Assembly (NCBI RefSeq): GCF_014205225.1
Contig: NZ_JACHNB010000001.1
Coordinates: 4,321,501 to 4,385,500 of the forward strand
Source of the DNA: Actinoplanes octamycinicus
Lineage (GTDB): Bacteria > Actinomycetota > Actinomycetes > Mycobacteriales > Micromonosporaceae
DNA: 64,000 bases
Direction: 5' to 3'
Shown: in pieces, positions 12,201 to 24,400 of the stretch
Position numbering within the stretch: position 1 is the stretch's first letter
Layout: each line of letters starts with the position of its first letter
The notes under the pieces: model-generated
What the model was told of the DNA's origin: nothing
Databases searched by the model: none
Seen by the model: the letters and a program-made list of their open reading frames with translations, nothing else
Made by a program: the position numbers and the translations under genes

Positions 12201-15200
12201 GGTGCACACCGCCGGCGTCCTGGACGACGGCCTGGTCACCTCACTGACCCCGGATCGGCTCGACCGGGTGCTGACCCCGAAGGCCGTCGCCGCTCATCAC
12301 CTGCACGAGCTGACCCGCGACCGCGACCTCGCGATGTTCGTGCTCTTCTCCTCGGCGGCCGGCGTGTTCGGCGAGGCCGGACAGGGCAACTACGTCGCTG
12401 CCAACCGGTTCCTCGACGCGCTCGCCCGGAGCCGGCACGCGGCCGGCCTCCCTGCGGCATCGGTGGCCTGGGGCTTCTGGGAACAGCGCAGCGGCATCAC
12501 CGAACACCTGTCCACGGCCGACCGGGAACGCATGCGCCGGGCCGGCACCGTGCCGCTTTCGGCGGAGCGGGGTCTGGCCCTGTTCGACGCGGCCGCGTCC
12601 GGTGCCGAGCCGCTGCTCGTGCCGATCGCCCTCGACCTGGCCGTGCTCCGGGCCGGCGGCGCGGAGATCCCGCCGCTGCTGCGCACCCTGGCCGGCCGGC
12701 GCGCCCGGCGGGTCGCCTCCGCCGGAACCCGCGACGCGGCCTCATCGGCGCTGGCCGACCGGCTCGCCGCGATGCCGGCGCCGGACCGCGCGAACGAGCT
12801 GCTCCACCTGGTCCGCAAGCAGGTCGCCGCGGTGCTCGGCCACCCGGATCCGGCGGTCGTCGAGGCGGCCCGGCCGTTCCACGAGACCGGTTTCGACTCG
12901 CTCACCGCGGTCGAGCTGCGCAACCTGCTGCAGACGGCGACCGGCCTGCGGCTGAGCGCCACACTGATCTACGACTTCCCGACCCCGGCTCTGCTGGCCG
13001 GGCACCTCGGGGAAGCGCTTCTCGGCCCGGACCCGGCGAGCGCCGACCGGAGCGTGACCCTGCGGCCGGCCGACGGCGAGCCGATCGCGGTGGTCGGCAT
13101 GAGCTGCCGGTACCCGGGCGGGGCGGGGTCACCGGAAGACCTGTGGCGGCTGCTCGTCGAGGAACGGGAAGGCCTGTCGCCGTTCCCGGCCGACCGCGGC
13201 TGGGATCTCGGCCGGCTGATCGATCCGGACGCGATCCGGCCCGGCACCAGCTACGCGGGTGTTGGCGGCTTCCTCAGCGACGCCGGCGACTTCGACCCGG
13301 GCTTCTTCGGCATCTCGCCGCGCGAGGCGCTGGCCATGGATCCGCAGCAGCGTCTCCTGCTGGAGGCGTCTTGGGAGGCGTTCGAGTCGGCCGGCATCGA
13401 CCCGATCACGGTACGGGGCAGCCAGACCGGCATGTTCGCCGGCGTGATGAGCTCCGATTACCACGCCGGTCGTGACCAGCTGCCCGAAGGCGTCGCGAGT
13501 TACCTGGTGACCGGCAACTCGGGCAGCGTGGCGTCCGGGCGGGTGTCCTACACGTTCGGGCTGGAGGGGCCGGCGGTCACGGTCGACACCGCGTGCTCAT
13601 CGTCGCTGGTGGCGATGCACCTGGCCGCGCAGGCGCTGCACCGAGGCGAGTGTGACCTGGCGCTGGCCGGCGGCGCGACGGTGATGGCCAGCCCGGACAC
13701 GTTCGTGGACTTCGCCCGGCAGCGTGGCCTCGCCGCGGACGGCCGGTGCAAGGCGTTCGCCGGTGCCGCCGACGGGACCGGGTTCTCCGAGGGCGTCGGC
13801 ATGCTGGTCCTGGAACGGCTCTCCGACGCGCGGCGCAACGGTCGCCGGATCCTGGCGGTGCTCCGCGGCACGGCGGTGAACCAGGACGGCGCCAGCAGTG
13901 GTCTGACCGCGCCGAACGGCCCGTCGCAGCAGCGGGTGATCCGGCAGGCGCTCGCCGACGCCGGACTGTCGCCGGCCGACGTGGACGTGGTCGAGGCGCA
14001 CGGCACCGGGACGCGGTTGGGTGATCCGATCGAGGCGCAGGCGCTGCTGGCGACCTATGGGCAGGATCGGTCGGAGCCGCTGTGGCTGGGCTCGGTCAAG
14101 TCGAACATCGGGCACAGCCAGGCCGCCGCGGGTGTGGCTGGTGTGATCAAGATGATCCAGGCGATGCGGCATGAGACCCTGCCGCGCACCCTGCATGTGG
14201 ATGAGCCGACGCCCGAGGTGGACTGGTCGGCGGGTGCGGTGTCGTTGCTGACCGAGCAGCGGCCGTGGCCGCGCGGTGAGCGTCCGCGCCGGGCGGGTGT
14301 GTCGTCGTTCGGGATCAGCGGCACGAATGCGCACGTGATCCTGGAGGAGCCGCCGGTTGGGGAGGAGCCCGCGTCGTCGCTGGTCGCTCCGGTGCCGTGG
14401 ATTCTGTCCGCGAAGTCGGAGGCGGCTCTGCGGGATCAGGCTGCTCGGCTCACGGAATATGTTGCCGCGCATCCGGAGATCTCGGATGTCGATGTGGCGT
14501 GGACTCTGGCGGCGCGGGCTCGGTTCGAGCATCGGGCGGTGCTGCGGGATGGCCGGATCGATCCGCAGGTGGCGGGCGATGTGCGGCTGGGGGTGATGTT
14601 CACCGGTCAGGGCAGTCAGCGTCTGGGTATGGGCCGGGGCCTGTATGAGACGTTCCCGGTGTTCGCCGCCGCGTTTGACGAGGTGTGTGCCCTGCTGCCG
14701 GGTGACGTGAAGTCGGTGGTGTTCGGCGACGAGGCTGGTCTGCTGGATCAGACCGGACAGGCGCAGCCGGCGTTGTTCGCGCTTGAGGTGGCGCTGTATC
14801 GGCTGGTCGAGTCGTGGGGTGTGCGGCCGCAGGTGCTGCTCGGTCATTCGGTCGGCGAGATCGTCGCCGCGCATGTTGCCGGGGTCCTGTCCCTGGCGGA
14901 TGCGTGCACGCTGATCAGTGCTCGGGGCCGGTTGATGCAAGCCCTGCCCGTGGGTGGCGCGATGGCCGCGATCAATCTCGACGAGGCGACCGTCGCGGCG
15001 GCGCTGGATGATCGGGTGCAGATCGCGGCGGTCAACGGTCCCACCTCGGTGGTGATCTCCGGTGCCGCGGACGCGATTGACGCGCTGGTCGAGGGGTGGC
15101 GTGCCGACGGGGTGCGAGTGCGGCGGCTGGCGGTCAGTCACGCGTTCCATTCGCATCTGATGGAGCCGATGCTGGCCGAGTTCGCCCAGGCCCTGGCAGG

Positions 15201-18200
15201 TTTGACGTTCCATCCGGCGCGGGTGCCGGTGATCTCGAATCTGACCGGCCAGGTCGAGGAGCAAGGCACGGTCGAGTACTGGGTACGGCATGTGCGCGAG
15301 GCGGTCCGGTTCGCCGACGGTCTGGCCACCGCGGCCGAGTTGGGCGTGACCGCGCTGCTGGAACTCGGCCCCGACGGGGTGCTGTCCGCGATGGCCGGCG
15401 ATGTGCTTGCTGTTCCGGTGTTGCGGGAGGGCCGGGACGAGGCGGAAACGTTCACCGCCGCCCTGGCCCGACTGCACGAGGCCGGGATGGAGCTGGACTG
15501 GGCGGCCGTGTTCGCCGGTCGGGGTGCGAAGCTGGTCGATCTGCCCGGCTACGCCTTCCAGCACCAGCGCTACTGGCTCGACGCGCCCACCACCGCCGGC
15601 GACCCGACCGGCCTCGGCCTGGGCCGCAGCGACCACCCGCTGCTCGGCGCGGCGATCGCCCTCCCGGACAGCGACACCGTCCTGCTCACCGGCCGCCTCT
15701 CCGTGCAGACCCAGCCCTGGCTGGCCGACCACCGGATCAACGACACGATCGTGGTTCCCGGCGCGGTGCTGGCCGACCTGGTCCTGCACGCCGCGGCCGG
15801 GGCCGCCGTCGAGGAACTCAACCTGGCCACCCCGCTCACCCTCGACGACGACGGCGCGGCCGACCTGCGGGTCACCGTGACCGGCGGGGCGATCACCGTC
15901 CACTCCCGGCCCGCCGGCGCCCCCGCCGACCTCCCGTGGACGGGCAACGCCGAGGCCCGGATCGGCACCGCCGAGCCCGGATCACCCGACCGGCTCACCA
16001 CCTGGCCACCGGCCGGGGCCCGGCCGGTCGACGTCGACGGCGTCTACCACCGCCTCGCCTCCGCCGGCGTCCAGCACGGGGAGACCTTCCAGAGCCTGCA
16101 GGCCGCCTGGCGGCTCGACGACACCGTGTACGCCGAGGTGATTCTCCCCGAGACCACCACGGTGACCGGGTTCGGCCTGCACCCGGCCCTGCTCGACGCC
16201 GCTCTGCACGCCGTGCTGGCCGACCGGTACGACGACGGCCGGGTCGCGGCGCCCGCCGGCTGGCACGGCCTCACCCTGCTGGCCGAGGGCGCCACGGCGC
16301 TGCGGGCCAGGATCTCACCGGCCGCCGACGGGGCGGTCTCGGTGCTGCTCGCCGACGCGGACGGGGAGCCGGTCGCGACCGTCCGGTCGCTGTCCTGGCG
16401 GCCGCTGCCGGAAAGCGCGGCGCTGCGCGGGCCCGCCCGGGACCTCGACTCGCTGTTCCGATCGGACTGGGTGGCAGTGGAACCGGCTGCCGCCTCCCGT
16501 CCGCACGCCGCCGTGCTGCTCGGCGCGCCAGGATCGCTGCCGGAGGAGTTCGGGGCGCTCGCCGCGTACGGAACTCTTGCCGCCCTGGCCCGTGACATCG
16601 CCACCGGGATGCCCGTCCCCGACTTGGTCCTCGCCCCGCTCACCGGTGAATCCGCCGAGGACGACGCGGCGGCCCGGGTGCACGCCGCGACCGGGGAGGC
16701 GCTGCTCCTGGCCCAGGACTGGTTGAACGACGACACGCTGGCCGGCTCGCGGCTGGTCCTGGTCACCCGCGGCGCGGTGGCAACCCGGCCGGACGAACCG
16801 CTGCCCGACCTGGCCCACGCCGCGCTCTGGGGCCTGATCCGGTCGGCCCAGCGGGAGAACCCGGGCCGCTTCGGGCTGCTCGACCTGGGCCCGGAAACCG
16901 CTGTCCCGCATCTGGGAGCGATCCTGGCCGACGGCGCCGAACCGGAGTTGGCCGCCCGCGGCGACACGCTGTACGCCCGCCGCCTGGCCCGCCACCTCCC
17001 GGCCCGGCCCGGCGTCCTCGATCCGGACCACCCGGCAGGGTCCGGCGTCCTGGACCCGAACGGCACCGCTCTGATCACCGGCGGCACCGGTACTCTGGGC
17101 GCGCTCGTCGCTCGTCACCTGGTCGCTGAGCACGGCGTCCGGCACCTGGTGCTGGCCAGCCGGCGGGGCCGGGCCGCGGCGGCATCGGCCGGCATCGAGG
17201 CCGAACTGGCCGCCCAGGGCGTCACCGTCGACGTGGTGGCCTGCGACGTCACCGACCGCGACGCCGTCGAACTGCTGATCAAGGGCATCCCGGCGGCGCA
17301 TCCGCTGACCGCTGTCGTGCACACCGCCGGCGTCATCGACGACGCCACCATCGGGTCACTCACCGCCGAAAGCCTCGACCGGGTCCTGCGTCCCAAGGTC
17401 GACGCCGCCCTGCACCTGCACGAGCTGACCGACGGGCAGCCGCTCGCCGCGTTCGTGCTGTTCTCCTCGGCGGCTGCCACGTTCGGTGAGGCCGGGCAGG
17501 GCAACTACGTCGCCGCCAACACCTTCCTGGACGCCCTCGCCCAGCACCGGCACGCCCTCGGCCTGGCCGGGACCGCTCTGCAGTGGGGGTTCTGGCAGGA
17601 ACGCAGCGGCATCACCGGCCATCTGACCGATGCCGACGTACGCCGGATGGAACGCGGCGGGATGCTGCCGATCACCGCCGAGACCGGGATGGCGCTGTTC
17701 GACCGGGCGCTGGCGTCCGGACAGCCGGTGCTCGCGCCGATGCGCCTCGACCTGCCCGCGTTGTGGGCCGGCGAGGACGGCGACTCGGCGCTGCTGCGGG
17801 TGCTGCGCCCGGCCCGGGCCCGCCGTACGGTCCGGGTGACCGGTGCCGGGGACCAGCCGGACAGCCTGGCCGACCGGCTGGGCCGGCTCACTCCGGCTGA
17901 CCGCGAGCGGGCTCTGCTCGACCTGGTCGGGGAGAACGTCGCCACCGTTCTCGGGCACGACGGCACCGCCGAGGTGCAGCCCGGCCGGCCGTTCAAGGAG
18001 CTGGGATTCGACTCGCTGACCGCGGTGGAGCTGCGCAACCGGCTCAACGCCGCCACCGGGCTCCGGCTGACCAGCACCACGGTCTTCGACTACCCGACCC
18101 CGCTGGCGCTGGCGCGGCACTTGCGTACCGCGCTCGGCACCGACCTGCCGGAGCCGGACGGCGATCCGGAGGAGCAGCGGATCCGGTCCGCTCTCGCCGC

Positions 18201-18381
18201 CCTGCCGCTGTCCCGTATCCGCGAGGCCGGCCTGCTCGACCTGCTGCTCGACCTGACCGGCGAGGCCGCGACGGTCACCACCGAGGACACCGTCGCGGAC
18301 AGCGACGGCGCCCTTGAATCCATCGACGCCATGGACCCCGAGCACCTGATCCGCATGGCGCTCGGCGACTCCGACTCCTGA
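1..18381 (+). CDS. Modular type I PKS, modules M1 (partial) to M4; 5' end outside window
   Basis: Multimodular polyketide synthase acting in the cytoplasm on ACP-tethered chains. The reading frame is open from base 1, so the start codon is upstream; 6,126 residues are visible. Domain order from the window edge: partial AT, degenerate DH, KR, ACP; KS, AT, DH, KR, ACP; KS, AT, deleted DH, KR, ACP; KS, AT, DH, KR, ACP; C-terminal docking region (about 18160-18378). KS domains start near residues 1091, 2760 and 4360 and each has the Cys-His-His set (Cys codons 3787, 8794, 13594). All ATs have GHSVGE plus HAFH, the malonyl-CoA signature. KRs have TGGTG(A/T)LG and the catalytic Tyr, with VDD, LDD or IDD in place of the B-type LDD motif. 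It ends in a docking segment with a DLLLDL helix and should hand its chain to gene 2, 20 bp downstream. Family assignment is certain; product and substrate are predictions. Confidence 0.97.
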   Translation, partial: FTGQGSQRAGMGRRLYATEPVFAAAFDEVCARLDVQLGTAIREIVFGDEPFTGDLDDTVYAQAGLFALEVALFRLVESRGVHPDYLIGHSVGELAAAHVAGVLSLTDACILVAARGRLMQELPRGGAMAAVALDEATVRAALDDRVSIAAVNGPSSVVISGVEAAVAGLVERWRADGVRVRQLRVSHAFHSALLEPMLQEFRWYARVMEYAAPRIPIVSNVTGRLATAEELCSPDYWVRHAREAVRFADGIATVLDRGATVLLELGPDGVLAGMAQQSLGDTPVTVLTALRAGRDEAHTFATALAGLHTAGVTVDWAGPPALAGARVIELPTYAFQRQRYWLDPRAATGDPAGLGLGGLDHPLLGAAITLPDSETVVLTGRLSAAGHPWLAGYRSGDLVVAPNSVLVELAVRAGDQAGCGTLEHLDVHAPLAVEPDGAVALRVTVDPPTGGGRPVTVYSRSIGAPAETPWTRHATGTLAGAAPAAPPWTGNGPVVEIDLPVTGYGLHPVLLDEAVRGDGVPLRWEGFTLYAEGATAVRARLTPVEGGTTVLLADAADEVVAAIDRVVHGEAATIASGRAHDSLFGVEWREVAGGSAAGVGGVEVFSVVEDPAVGVVAAVHGGAAAALVAVQRWLSDGGRVDARLVFVARGPGLVQAAVWGLVRSAQNENPDRFVLLDVGGEAVGAELLAGAVASGEPELRLREGVLWAPRLVRAAVAAELVELAGTVLVTGGTGALGGLVARHLAGVHGVRELVLTSRRGPDAPGVPELVADLAELGAQARVVACDVADRAAVAALLGGIGDLCGVVHTAGVVDDGVVTSLTPERLGAVLAPKVDAAHHLHELTVGLDLAMFVVFSSSAGLFGDAGQGNYAAANSVLDELVRRRRASGLAGLSLQWGLWEQSSGITGHLSSADIDRIRRAGMRPLASAQALALFDAALGGDQPVLAPMALDFTTLRDNRSPLLRALIGAPVRRTANAGGDATLTGRLAALTRADQAQTITGLVRGEVAGVLGFAGGDQVRTDRSFRELGFDSLTAVELRNRLAVVTGLRLPATVVFDYPSVAALVDFLLVELVGGAAPVVQQVRAGSVGDEPVVIVGIGCRFPGGIASADDLWRVVADGVETSSAFPDNRGWDLDRLVDPALSRPGTTYVGVGGFLPDAGAFDAGFFGISPREALAMDPQQRLLLEASWEALESAGLDVTGLRGSLTGVFAGVMSTDYFPGIGSVPEELEGYLSTGTSGSVASGRISYSFGFEGPAVSVDTACSSSLVALHLAAQSLASGECDLALAGGVTVMASADTFVDFSRQRGLAPDGLCKAFAGAADGTGWSEGVGMLVLERQSDAERNGHRILAVVRGSAVNQDGASNGLTAPNGPSQQRVIRQALANAGLKPADVGAVEAHGTGTRLGDPIEAQALLATYGQDRSEPLWLGSVKSNIGHSQAAAGVAGIIKMIQAFRYEVLPRTLHVDEPTPEVDWSEGAVSLLTEQRPWPRGERPRRAGVSSFGISGTNAHVILEEPPAADLPEAVVTAPVPFILSAKSEAALHDQAARLTAYLAEHPEIPDVDVAWTLATRTRFEHRAVLRDGRIDPQVAGDVRLGVMFTGQGSQRLGMGRGLYETFPVFAAAFDEVCALLPGDLKAVVFGADAELLNQTGQAQPALFAVEVALYRLVESWGVRPQVLLGHSVGEIVAAHVAGVLSLADACTLIAARGRLMQALPAGGAMAAVNLDEATVAAALDDRVQIAAVNGPTSVVISGAEDAVDALVEGWRADGVRVRRLAVSHAFHSHLMEPMLAEFAQVLAGLTFHAPQVPVISNVTGRVQEQGTVEYWVRHVREAVRFADGLATASELGVTALLELGPDGVLSAMAGDTLAVPVLREGRDEASTFTAALARLHEAGMELDWAGVFAGRGAKLVDLPGYAFQHEQFWLRGTGGTGDATGLGLDESDHPLLGAVIALPGSDTLMFSGRLSTQAQPWLGDHRIDGRVVVPATALLDLAIHAADQAVAGTIDHLTLHTPLVLPDHGGLALRIAVTEGNRIAVHARPGDAPADETWTQHATGALTAASTPAGPGLTSWPPTGADRLDLDSLRAELAEAGIEHGPAFQGLRTVWSRGGTVWAEVAVPERTTLAADGFRLHPALLAAAVDALAAHRFGTGDRRILVPEHWAEVTLHAEGATTLRAELKPAGDDTVSLTVADAAGVPVLTVRSLRLRPITPGELSPTGHLTRDAVFRVDWVTPAAGAPLDARPVLASDGLDGLPAGSVPETVLLPWTVDEPGNVAGGLADATRKATAGALALVRRWLGDDRWAGSRLVVVLRGTGPVAAAVAGLLRTAQNENPDRFALVDAGIDPIDEETLVAAVAGGEPEIRVRDGVPTAPRLVRTGLPARPDRAELTGTVLVTGGTGALGALVARHLAGAYGVRELVLTSRRGPDAPGVPELVADLAELGAQARVVACDVADRTALAALLDGIDDLCGVVHAAGVLDDGLVTSLTPDRLDRVLAPKAVAAAHLHELTRDRDLAMFVLFSSAAGVFGDPGQGNYVAANRFLDALARHRRDLGLPGTSLAWGFWEQRSGITGHLSDADVDRMRRGGMLPLDTARGLALFDLAWAADEPELVLMPLDLPALRSAGTPPAPLLRGLAGGPARRTATEATAPTLAGALAALPPADREAHLLDLVRVHVAAVLGHGDPAAITARAAFQDLGFDSLTAVELRNRLGNATGLRLPSTLIFDYPSPDALVRHLLDAALGQAAGPGSTRQRTGADVARDPIVIVGMACRYPGEVASPEDLWRLAASGRIGLTPFPENRGWDLDRLVDPALSRPGTTYVGVGGFLPDAGAFDAGFFGISPREALAMDPQQRLLLEASWEALESAGLDASGLRGSPTGVFAGVMATDYFPGLGSVSPELEGYLSTGTSGSVASGRISYSFGFEGPAVSVDTACSSSLVALHLAAQSLASGECDLALAGGVTVMASADTFVDFSRQRGLAPDGLCKAFAGAADGTGWSEGVGMLVLERQSDAERNGHRILAVVRGSAVNQDGASNGLTAPNGPSQQRVIRQALADAGLSAAEVDAVEAHGTGTRLGDPIEAQALLATYGQDRSEPLWLGSIKSNIGHSQAAAGVAGIIKMIQAFRYEVLPRTLHVDEPTPEVDWSEGAVSLLTEQRPWPRGERPRRAGVSSFGISGTNAHVILEEPPAADLPEAVVTAPVPFILSAKSEAALHDQAARLTAYLAEHPEIPDVDVAWTLATRTRFEHRAVLRDGRIDPQVAGDVRLGVMFTGQGSQRLGMGRGLYETFPVFAAAFDEVCALLPGDLKAVVFGADAELLNQTGQAQPALFAVEVALYRLVESWGVRPQVLLGHSVGEIVAAHVAGVLSLADACTLIAARGRLMQALPAGGAMAAVNLDEATVAAALDDRVQIAAVNGPTSVVISGAEDAVDALVEGWRADGVRVRRLAVSHAFHSHLMEPMLAEFAQVLQGLTFRPARVPVISNVTGRVEEQGTVEYWVRHVREAVRFADGLATAAGLGVTALLELGPDGVLSAMAGDTLAVPVLREGRDEAETFTAALARLHEAGMELDWAAVFAGRGAKLVDLPGYAFQHEQFWLRGTGGTGDATGLGQSTTGHPLLTAAITIPDSGTVVLTGRVTAAAHPWLPADGTLIELAMHAADQAGAAAVRELTVHTPLTLPERNALALRVTVDAASAVTVYSQPEGSAADDPWTRHASGFLTTEQPPVAGPAEDPAVEVTLPEGLTADGFGLHPALLDAALRTLPTDGAPVRWHGFTLHAQGATVLRVQASPSGDGWTLRLVDAEGQLVAAVDRVVLGVPEGDAAGRADEALYRLDWREVGTEAVAVPSWTVLGPDLDRLLDDGAPEVVVVVLDDDPAIEVAAALRAGTARVLELLQRWVTDERCADARLVFLTGEDGLVRAAAGGLVRSAQSENPDRFLLLDADPATVTGELLAAAIGAGEPELRVRDGRLRAPRLVRAMAADPVTLDPDGTVLVTGGTGALGALVARHLVSAYGVRQLVLTSRRGPDAPGVPELVADLAELGAQARVVACDVADRTALAALLDGIDDLCGVVHTAGVLDDGLVTSLTPDRLDRVLTPKAVAAHHLHELTRDRDLAMFVLFSSAAGVFGEAGQGNYVAANRFLDALARSRHAAGLPAASVAWGFWEQRSGITEHLSTADRERMRRAGTVPLSAERGLALFDAAASGAEPLLVPIALDLAVLRAGGAEIPPLLRTLAGRRARRVASAGTRDAASSALADRLAAMPAPDRANELLHLVRKQVAAVLGHPDPAVVEAARPFHETGFDSLTAVELRNLLQTATGLRLSATLIYDFPTPALLAGHLGEALLGPDPASADRSVTLRPADGEPIAVVGMSCRYPGGAGSPEDLWRLLVEEREGLSPFPADRGWDLGRLIDPDAIRPGTSYAGVGGFLSDAGDFDPGFFGISPREALAMDPQQRLLLEASWEAFESAGIDPITVRGSQTGMFAGVMSSDYHAGRDQLPEGVASYLVTGNSGSVASGRVSYTFGLEGPAVTVDTACSSSLVAMHLAAQALHRGECDLALAGGATVMASPDTFVDFARQRGLAADGRCKAFAGAADGTGFSEGVGMLVLERLSDARRNGRRILAVLRGTAVNQDGASSGLTAPNGPSQQRVIRQALADAGLSPADVDVVEAHGTGTRLGDPIEAQALLATYGQDRSEPLWLGSVKSNIGHSQAAAGVAGVIKMIQAMRHETLPRTLHVDEPTPEVDWSAGAVSLLTEQRPWPRGERPRRAGVSSFGISGTNAHVILEEPPVGEEPASSLVAPVPWILSAKSEAALRDQAARLTEYVAAHPEISDVDVAWTLAARARFEHRAVLRDGRIDPQVAGDVRLGVMFTGQGSQRLGMGRGLYETFPVFAAAFDEVCALLPGDVKSVVFGDEAGLLDQTGQAQPALFALEVALYRLVESWGVRPQVLLGHSVGEIVAAHVAGVLSLADACTLISARGRLMQALPVGGAMAAINLDEATVAAALDDRVQIAAVNGPTSVVISGAADAIDALVEGWRADGVRVRRLAVSHAFHSHLMEPMLAEFAQALAGLTFHPARVPVISNLTGQVEEQGTVEYWVRHVREAVRFADGLATAAELGVTALLELGPDGVLSAMAGDVLAVPVLREGRDEAETFTAALARLHEAGMELDWAAVFAGRGAKLVDLPGYAFQHQRYWLDAPTTAGDPTGLGLGRSDHPLLGAAIALPDSDTVLLTGRLSVQTQPWLADHRINDTIVVPGAVLADLVLHAAAGAAVEELNLATPLTLDDDGAADLRVTVTGGAITVHSRPAGAPADLPWTGNAEARIGTAEPGSPDRLTTWPPAGARPVDVDGVYHRLASAGVQHGETFQSLQAAWRLDDTVYAEVILPETTTVTGFGLHPALLDAALHAVLADRYDDGRVAAPAGWHGLTLLAEGATALRARISPAADGAVSVLLADADGEPVATVRSLSWRPLPESAALRGPARDLDSLFRSDWVAVEPAAASRPHAAVLLGAPGSLPEEFGALAAYGTLAALARDIATGMPVPDLVLAPLTGESAEDDAAARVHAATGEALLLAQDWLNDDTLAGSRLVLVTRGAVATRPDEPLPDLAHAALWGLIRSAQRENPGRFGLLDLGPETAVPHLGAILADGAEPELAARGDTLYARRLARHLPARPGVLDPDHPAGSGVLDPNGTALITGGTGTLGALVARHLVAEHGVRHLVLASRRGRAAAASAGIEAELAAQGVTVDVVACDVTDRDAVELLIKGIPAAHPLTAVVHTAGVIDDATIGSLTAESLDRVLRPKVDAALHLHELTDGQPLAAFVLFSSAAATFGEAGQGNYVAANTFLDALAQHRHALGLAGTALQWGFWQERSGITGHLTDADVRRMERGGMLPITAETGMALFDRALASGQPVLAPMRLDLPALWAGEDGDSALLRVLRPARARRTVRVTGAGDQPDSLADRLGRLTPADRERALLDLVGENVATVLGHDGTAEVQPGRPFKELGFDSLTAVELRNRLNAATGLRLTSTTVFDYPTPLALARHLRTALGTDLPEPDGDPEEQRIRSALAALPLSRIREAGLLDLLLDLTGEAATVTTEDTVADSDGALESIDAMDPEHLIRMALGDSDS
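1779..2839 (+). repeat. Direct repeat C, copy 1 (KR of M1)
   Basis: Matches 21719-22779 in the KR of M5 at a constant offset of 19,940. By eye 1779-2242 and 2410-2839 show no difference, while a patch between them (2243-2409) carries scattered synonymous and near-synonymous changes. The block is rich in TTG, GTG and GGT codons, unlike the C-ending flanks. Confidence 0.85.
3088..3366 (+). repeat. Direct repeat D, copy 1 (ACP of M1 to KS start of M2)
   Basis: A 279-bp stretch without visible difference from 23037-23315. It spans the ACP active-site helix, the inter-module linker and the first strand of the next KS. It stops sharply after the codons for VET. Confidence 0.85.
3271..8220 (+). other. 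PKS module M2: KS-AT(malonyl)-DH(Asp lost)-KR(B)-ACP
   Basis: KS 3271-4550 has Cys 3787, His 4192 in EAHGTGT and His 4306 in KSNIGH. AT 4783-5690 has Ser 5041 and HAFH 5332-5343. The DH (5827-6640) is full length and keeps the complete HxxxGxxxxP motif (His codon 5923), but the catalytic Asp of HPALLD is Ala (codon 6406, HPALLA). The domain is therefore predicted not to dehydrate. [10 protein letters not shown] begins at 7180, with LDD (B-type) and NADPH-site residues intact. ACP Ser is codon 8095. Predicted outcome is a beta-hydroxyl. KS and AT are almost duplicated in M3, with a stretch of about 1 kb showing no difference by eye. Confidence 0.92.
4289..5318 (+). repeat. Direct repeat B, copy 1 (KS C-terminal half and AT of M2)
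   Basis: About 1,030 bp with no difference seen by eye from 9296-10325, offset 5,007. Flanking sequence on both sides remains highly similar, from about 3381 to 5800, but with scattered changes. Confidence 0.85.
8278..13035 (+). other. PKS module M3: KS-AT(malonyl)-deleted DH-KR(B)-ACP
   Basis: KS 8278-9557 (Cys 8794), AT 9790-10700 (Ser 10048, HAFH 10339-10350). The DH region (10834-11440) has lost the strand carrying the catalytic His: HPWL runs straight into a TLIELA segment. It also lacks the YGPxFQG half, though a HPALLDAAL element survives. Its first 120 bp match the DH start of M11, so it is a truncated true DH rather than an unrelated linker. [10 protein letters not shown] begins at 11971 with LDD. 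ACP Ser is codon 12898, preceded by TGFD instead of LGFD. Predicted outcome is a beta-hydroxyl. Confidence 0.92.
9296..10325 (+). repeat. Direct repeat B, copy 2 (KS C-terminal half and AT of M3)
   Basis: Partner of 4289-5318. The two copies sit in adjacent modules of one gene, as expected for a module duplication with later local divergence or for ongoing gene conversion. Confidence 0.85.
13078..18150 (+). other. PKS module M4: KS-AT(malonyl)-DH(uncertain)-KR(B)-ACP
   Basis: KS 13078-14357 (Cys 13594), AT 14590-15500 (Ser 14848, HAFH 15139-15150). DH 15634-16410 keeps the catalytic His (codon 15730, in HRIND) and Asp (codon 16195, in HPALLD). The Gly of HxxxGxxxxP is Asp, and the usual YGPxFQGL reads HGETFQSL. 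M10 has the same HRIND motif but a normal YGPVFQG, so the second-half changes are what make M4 doubtful. KR motif TGGTGTLG starts at 17077 and the stereo motif reads IDD. ACP Ser is codon 18013. The outcome is either an E alkene or a beta-hydroxyl; the sequence alone does not decide. Confidence 0.88.
15541..15761 (+). repeat. Direct repeat E, copy 1 (AT-DH junction of M4)
   Basis: Differs at only two positions by eye from 46577-46797 in M10. Similarity ends just after the [11 protein letters not shown] segment, so the two DH domains share their first third and then diverge. Confidence 0.82.
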
Positions 18382-18389
18382 ACCGACAC

Positions 18390-18395
18390 GGGGAG
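18390..18395 (+). promoter_or_regulatory. Ribosome binding site of gene 2
   Basis: GGGGAG lies 6 nt before the ATG at 18402 and inside the 20-bp gap after the gene 1 stop. It fixes the start, and the close spacing implies co-transcription with gene 1. Confidence 0.75.
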
Positions 18396-18401
18396 CCCAG
18401 A

Positions 18402-21400
18402 ATGACTACGTCCCAGGCCCAGCTGGTTGAGGCGCTGCGTGCTTCCCTCAAGGAGACCGAGCAGCTTCGGCAGCAGAACCGGCAACTGATCAACAGCAGC
18501 ACCGAGCCGATCGCGATCGTCGGGATGAGCTGCCGGTATCCCGGTGCCGCCGACCCCGACCAGCTGTGGCGGATCGCCGCCGAGGGGATCGACGCGGTGG
18601 CGCCGTTCCCGGAGGACCGCGGCTGGGACCTGGCGGCGCTGTACGACCCCGATCCGGATCGGCCCGGCACGGTGGCGTGCCGCGAGGGCGGGTTCGTGGC
18701 CGGCGCCGGGGACTTCGACGCGGCGTTCTTCGGGATCTCGCCGCGTGAGGCGCTGGCGATGGATCCGCAGCAGCGGCTGCTGCTGGAGGCGTCCTGGGAG
18801 GCGTTCGAGTCGGCCGGGATCGACGTGACGACCCTGCGGGAGAGCCGGACCGGCGTGTTCACCGGCGTGATGAGCTCGGACTACCTGGCCAACCTGGCCG
18901 GCGCGCCGGACGGCATCGAGGGCTACGTGAGCACCGGCAACTCGGGGAGTGTGGCGTCCGGGCGGGTGTCCTACACGTTCGGTTTCGAGGGCCCGGCGGT
19001 CAGCGTCGACACGGCCTGCTCGTCGTCGCTGGTCGCCCTGCACCTGGCGGTGCAGGCACTGCGCCGGGGCGAGTGTGGCCTGGCGCTGGCCGGCGGGGTG
19101 ACGGTGATGGCCGGCCCGGACACGTTCGTCGAGTTCTCCCGGCAGCGGGGGCTCGCCGCGGACGGCCGGTGCAAGGCGTTCGCGGGCGCCGCCGACGGCA
19201 CCGGGTGGGCCGAGGGCGTCGGCATGCTGCTGGTGGAACGGCTCTCCGACGCGCGCCGCAACGGTCGCCGTGTCCTGGGAGTGATCCGTGGGACGGCGGT
19301 CAATCAGGACGGCGCGTCGAACGGCCTGACCGCCCCGAACGGTCCGTCGCAGCAGCGTGTCATCCGGCAGGCCCTGGCAAACGCGGGCCTGTCGCCAGCC
19401 GATGTCGATGTGGTCGAGGCGCACGGCACCGGGACGCGGTTGGGTGACCCGATCGAGGCGCAGGCGCTCCTGGCCACTTATGGGCAGGATCGGTCGGAGC
19501 CGCTGTGGCTCGGCTCGGTCAAATCCAACATCGGGCACACCCAGGCCGCGGCGGGTGTCGCCGGGATCATCAAGATGATCCAGGCTTTCCGGTACGAGGT
19601 TTTGCCGCAGACGCTGCACGTGGATGAGCCGACGCCGCACGTGGATTGGTCCGAGGGCGCGGTCTCGTTGTTGACCGAGTCGCGTCCGTGGCCGGTGTCG
19701 GAGCGTCCGCGCCGGGCGGGTGTCTCCTCGTTCGGCATGAGCGGCACGAATGCGCACGTGATCCTGGAGGAGCCGCCTGCTGCGGACCTTCCGGAGGCGG
19801 TGGTTACGGCTCCGGTGCCGTTCATCGTGTCCGCGAAGTCGGAGGCGGCTCTGCGTGATCAGGCTGCTCGGCTGAGCGCTTATCTGGCCGAGCATCCGGA
19901 GGTCTTGGATGTCGATGTGGCGTGGACGTTGGCGACGCGGGCTCGGTTCGAGCATCGGGCGGTATTGAAGGATGGGCGGATCGATCCGCAGGTCGCGGGC
20001 GATGTGCGGCTGGGGGTGATGTTCACCGGTCAGGGTAGTCAGCGTCTGGGTATGGGCCGGGGTTTGTATGAGACGTTCCCGGTGTTCGCCGCCGCGTTTG
20101 ACGAGGTGTGTGCCCTGCTGCCGGGTGACGTCAAAGCGGTTGTCTTCGGTGCTGACGCGGAGCTGCTGAACCAGACCGGACAGGCGCAGCCGGCGTTGTT
20201 CGCCGTTGAGGTGGCGTTGTATCGGCTGGTCGAGTCGTGGGGTGTGCGGCCGCAGGTGCTGCTCGGTCATTCGGTCGGCGAGATCGTTGCCGCGCATGTT
20301 GCCGGTGTCCTGTCCCTGGCGGATGCGTGCACGCTGATCGCCGCGCGGGGCCGGTTGATGCAAGCCCTGCCCGTGGGTGGGGCGATGGCCGCGGTCAATC
20401 TGGACGAGGCGACCGTGGCGGCGGCGCTGGATGATCGGGTGCAGATCGCGGCGGTCAACGGTCCCACGTCGGTGGTGGTCTCCGGTGTCGTGGACGCGGT
20501 CGATGCGCTGGTCGAGGGGTGGCGTGCCGACGGGGTGCGGGTGCGGCGTCTGGCGGTCAGTCACGCGTTCCATTCGCATCTGATGGAGCCGATGCTGACC
20601 GAGTTCGCCCAGGTGCTGCAGGGTTTGACGTTCCGTCCGGCGCGGGTGCCGGTGATCTCGAATGTGACCGGCCGGGTGCAGGAGCAGGGCACGGTCGAGT
20701 ATTGGATGCGGCATGTGCGCGAGGCGGTCCGGTTCGCCGACGGTCTGGCCACCGCGGCTGGGCTGGGCGTGACCGCGCTGTTGGAGCTGGGCCCGGATGG
20801 GGTGTTGTCCGCGATGGCCGGCGATGTGCTTGCTGTTCCGGTGTTGCGGGAGGGCCGGGACGAGGCGGAAACGTTCACCGCCGCCCTGGCCCGACTGCAC
20901 GAGGCCGGGATGGAACTGGACTGGGCGGGCGTGTTCGCCGGTCGGGGCGCGAAGCTGGTCGATCTGCCCGGCTACGCCTTCCAGCACCAGCGCTACTGGG
21001 TGACCTCCGCAGCCGGTCAGGGTGATGCCGCCGGGCTGGGCCTGGACGTCACCGGCCACCCCCTGCTCGGCGCCGCCGTCACCGTTCCCGGCGCCGACAC
21101 GGTGATCCTCACCGGCCGGGTCCCCGCCGGGACGCAGACCTGGTTGTCCGGGGGTAGCGCGCTCCTGGATCTGGCGGTGCACGCCGGCGACCAGGTCGGC
21201 TGCGGCACTGTACGGCAACTGACCATCGAGGCGCCGCTGGCGCCCGCTCCCGGCCGGGCGCTCGCGGTCCGAGCGGTCGTCGACGGCCCGGACCCGGACG
21301 GCGCGCGCCCGGTGACGATCTTCTCGCGGCCGGCCGCCGACCTCCCGTGGACCCGGCACGCGCGCGGCACGCTGGTATCCGCTCCGGCCACGACGCCGGC

Positions 21401-24400
21401 CTGGCCCGGCGACGACGGAGCGGTCGAGGTGACCCTGCCGGAGCCGGTCACGGCGGACGGGTTCGGACTGCACCCGGCACTGCTCGACGCGGCGCTGCCC
21501 GGCCCGGCGGTCGAATGGCGCGGCTTCACCCTGTACGCGGTGGGCGCGACCGAACTCCGGGCCCGCATCACCTCGGTCGACGGCGGGCTGTCGCTGCTGC
21601 TGGCCGATCGGACCGGCGCCGTGGTGGCGTCGGCCGACCGCGTCGTCCTCGGTGACCTGCGTCCGGTCGCGCCGGTTGCCGACTCGCTGTTCGGCGTGGA
21701 GTGGCGGGAGGTCGCGGTCGGGTCGGCGGCTGGTGTTGGTGGTGTTGAGGTGTTTTCGGTGGTTGAGGATCCGGCGGTCGGTGTGGTGGCGGCGGTGCAT
21801 GGTGGTGCGGCGGCGGCGCTGGTGGCTGTGCAGCGGTGGTTGTCCGATGGTGGGCGGGTTGACGCGCGGTTGGTGTTTGTGGCGCGGGGGCCTGGTTTGG
21901 TGCAGGCGGCGGTGTGGGGTTTGGTGCGTTCGGCGCAGAACGAGAATCCGGATCGGTTTGTGCTGCTGGATGTGGGTGGGGAGGCGGTGGGGGCGGAGCT
22001 GCTGGCGGGTGCGGTGGCTTCGGGTGAGCCGGAGTTGCGGTTGCGTGAGGGTGTGTTGTGGGCGCCGCGGCTGGTGCGGGCGGCTGTCGCAGCGGAGTTG
22101 GTGGAGTTGGCCGGGACGGTGTTGGTGACCGGGGGTACCGGGGCGCTGGGTGGGTTGGTGGCGCGGCATCTGGCGGGTGTTCATGGCGTACGCGAGTTGG
22201 TGTTGACCAGTCGTCGTGGTCCGGACGCGCCGGGTGTGCCGGAGCTGGTCGCGGATCTGGCGGAGCTCGGCGCGCGGGCGCGGGTGGTGGCGTGTGATGT
22301 GGCCGATCGGGCTGCGGTGGCGGCGTTGCTCGACGGGATCGGTGATTTGTGTGGGGTGGTGCATACCGCGGGTGTGGTGGATGACGGTGTGGTCACGTCG
22401 TTGACGCCGGAGCGGTTGGGTGCGGTGTTGGCGCCGAAGGTGGATGCGGCTCATCATCTGCACGAGTTGACCGTGGGTCTCGACCTGGCCATGTTCGTGG
22501 TGTTCTCGTCGTCGGCGGGTTTGTTCGGTGATGCGGGGCAGGGCAATTACGCGGCGGCCAACAGTGTGTTGGATGAGTTGGTGCGTCGGCGCCGGGCGTC
22601 AGGTCTGGCCGGGCTGTCGTTGCAGTGGGGTTTGTGGGAGCAGTCGTCGGGGATCACCGGTCATCTGAGCTCGGCGGACATCGATCGGATCCGGCGGGCC
22701 GGTATGCGGCCGCTGGCCTCGGCGCAGGCTCTGGCGTTGTTCGATGCCGCGCTCGGCGGCGACCAGCCGGTCCTCGCGCTGATGGACTTCGACCCGGCGA
22801 TCGCCGGCGGAACGGGCGGCGGCCTGCTGGCCGGGTTCGCCACGCGGCCCGGCCGCCGTGTGGTCGTCGCCGGGACCACGGCCGGCGACGACACCCTCGC
22901 CGCGCGGCTGGCTGTGCTACCGGGGCCCGCCCAGCAGGAGGCGGTCTCCGGGCTGGTCCGCACCGAGGTGGCCGGCGTACTCGGGTTCGCCGGCCTCGAC
23001 CAGGTGCCGGCCGGACGCTCGTTCAAGGAGCTCGGTTTCGACTCGCTGACCGCTGTCGAGTTGCGGAACCGGTTGGCGGTGGTGACCGGGCTGCGGTTGC
23101 CGGCGACGGTGGTGTTCGACTATCCGTCGGTGGCCGCGTTGGTCGATTTCCTGCTGGTGGAGCTGGTCGGCGGGGCGGCGCCGGTGGTGCAGCAGGTGCG
23201 GGCCGGGTCGGTCGGGGACGAGCCGGTGGTGATCGTCGGGATCGGATGCCGGTTCCCGGGTGGGATCGCCTCCGCGGACGACCTGTGGCGCGTGGTCGCC
23301 GACGGTGTGGAGACCCTCGGCGGTTTCCCGGACGACCGCGGCTGGGACCTCGACCGGCTGTACGACCCCGACCCGGACCACTCCGGAACGACCTACGTGA
23401 CGGTCGGCGGGTTCGTCGAAGCCGGCGCGTTCGACCCCGGCTTCTTCGGGATCTCGCCGCGGGAGGCGCTGGCCATGGACCCGCAGCAGCGGCTGCTGCT
23501 GGAGGCGTCCTGGGAGGCGTTCGAAACGGCCGGGCTCGACGTGACGACGCTGCGCGGCAGCCGCACCGGGGTTTTCGCCGGCGTGATGAGCTCTGACTAC
23601 TACTCCGACTTCGGCTCCCTGCCGGAAGGGCTTGAGGGGTACCTCGGCGTCGGCAACGCCGGCAGCGTCGCCTCCGGCCGGATCTCGTATTCGTTCGGGT
23701 TCGAGGGCCCGGCGGTGTCAGTGGACACGGCCTGTTCGTCGTCGTTGGTGGCGCTGCATCTGGCGGCGCAGTCGCTGGCCAGCGGGGAATGTGACCTGGC
23801 GCTGACCGGCGGGGTCACGGTGATGGCCAGCCCCGACACGTTCGTGGACTTCTCGCGGCAGCGGGGGCTGGCGCCGGACGGCCGGTGCAAGGCGTTCGCC
23901 GGTGCGGCGGACGGGACCGGCTGGTCCGAGGGTGTCGGCATGCTGGTGCTGGAGCGGTTGTCCGACGCGCAGCGCAACGGGCATCGGATTCTGGCGGTGG
24001 TGCGGGGTTCGGCGGTCAACCAGGACGGCGCGTCCAATGGCCTGACCGCCCCGAACGGTCCGTCGCAGCAGCGGGTGATCCGGCAGGCGCTGGCCAATGC
24101 CCGTCTCTCCGCCGCCGATGTGGACGTGGTGGAGGCGCATGGCACCGGGACCCGGCTCGGCGATCCGATCGAGGCGCAGGCGCTCCTCGCTACCTATGGG
24201 CAGGATCGGTCCGAGCCGCTGTGGCTCGGCTCGGTCAAATCCAACATCGGGCACAGCCAGGCCGCTGCGGGTGTCGCGGGGATCATCAAGATGATCCAGG
24301 CTTTCCGGTACGAGGTTTTGCCGCAGACGCTGCACGTGGATGAGCCGACGCCGCACGTGGATTGGTCCGAGGGCGCGGTCTCGTTGCTGACCGAGCAGCG

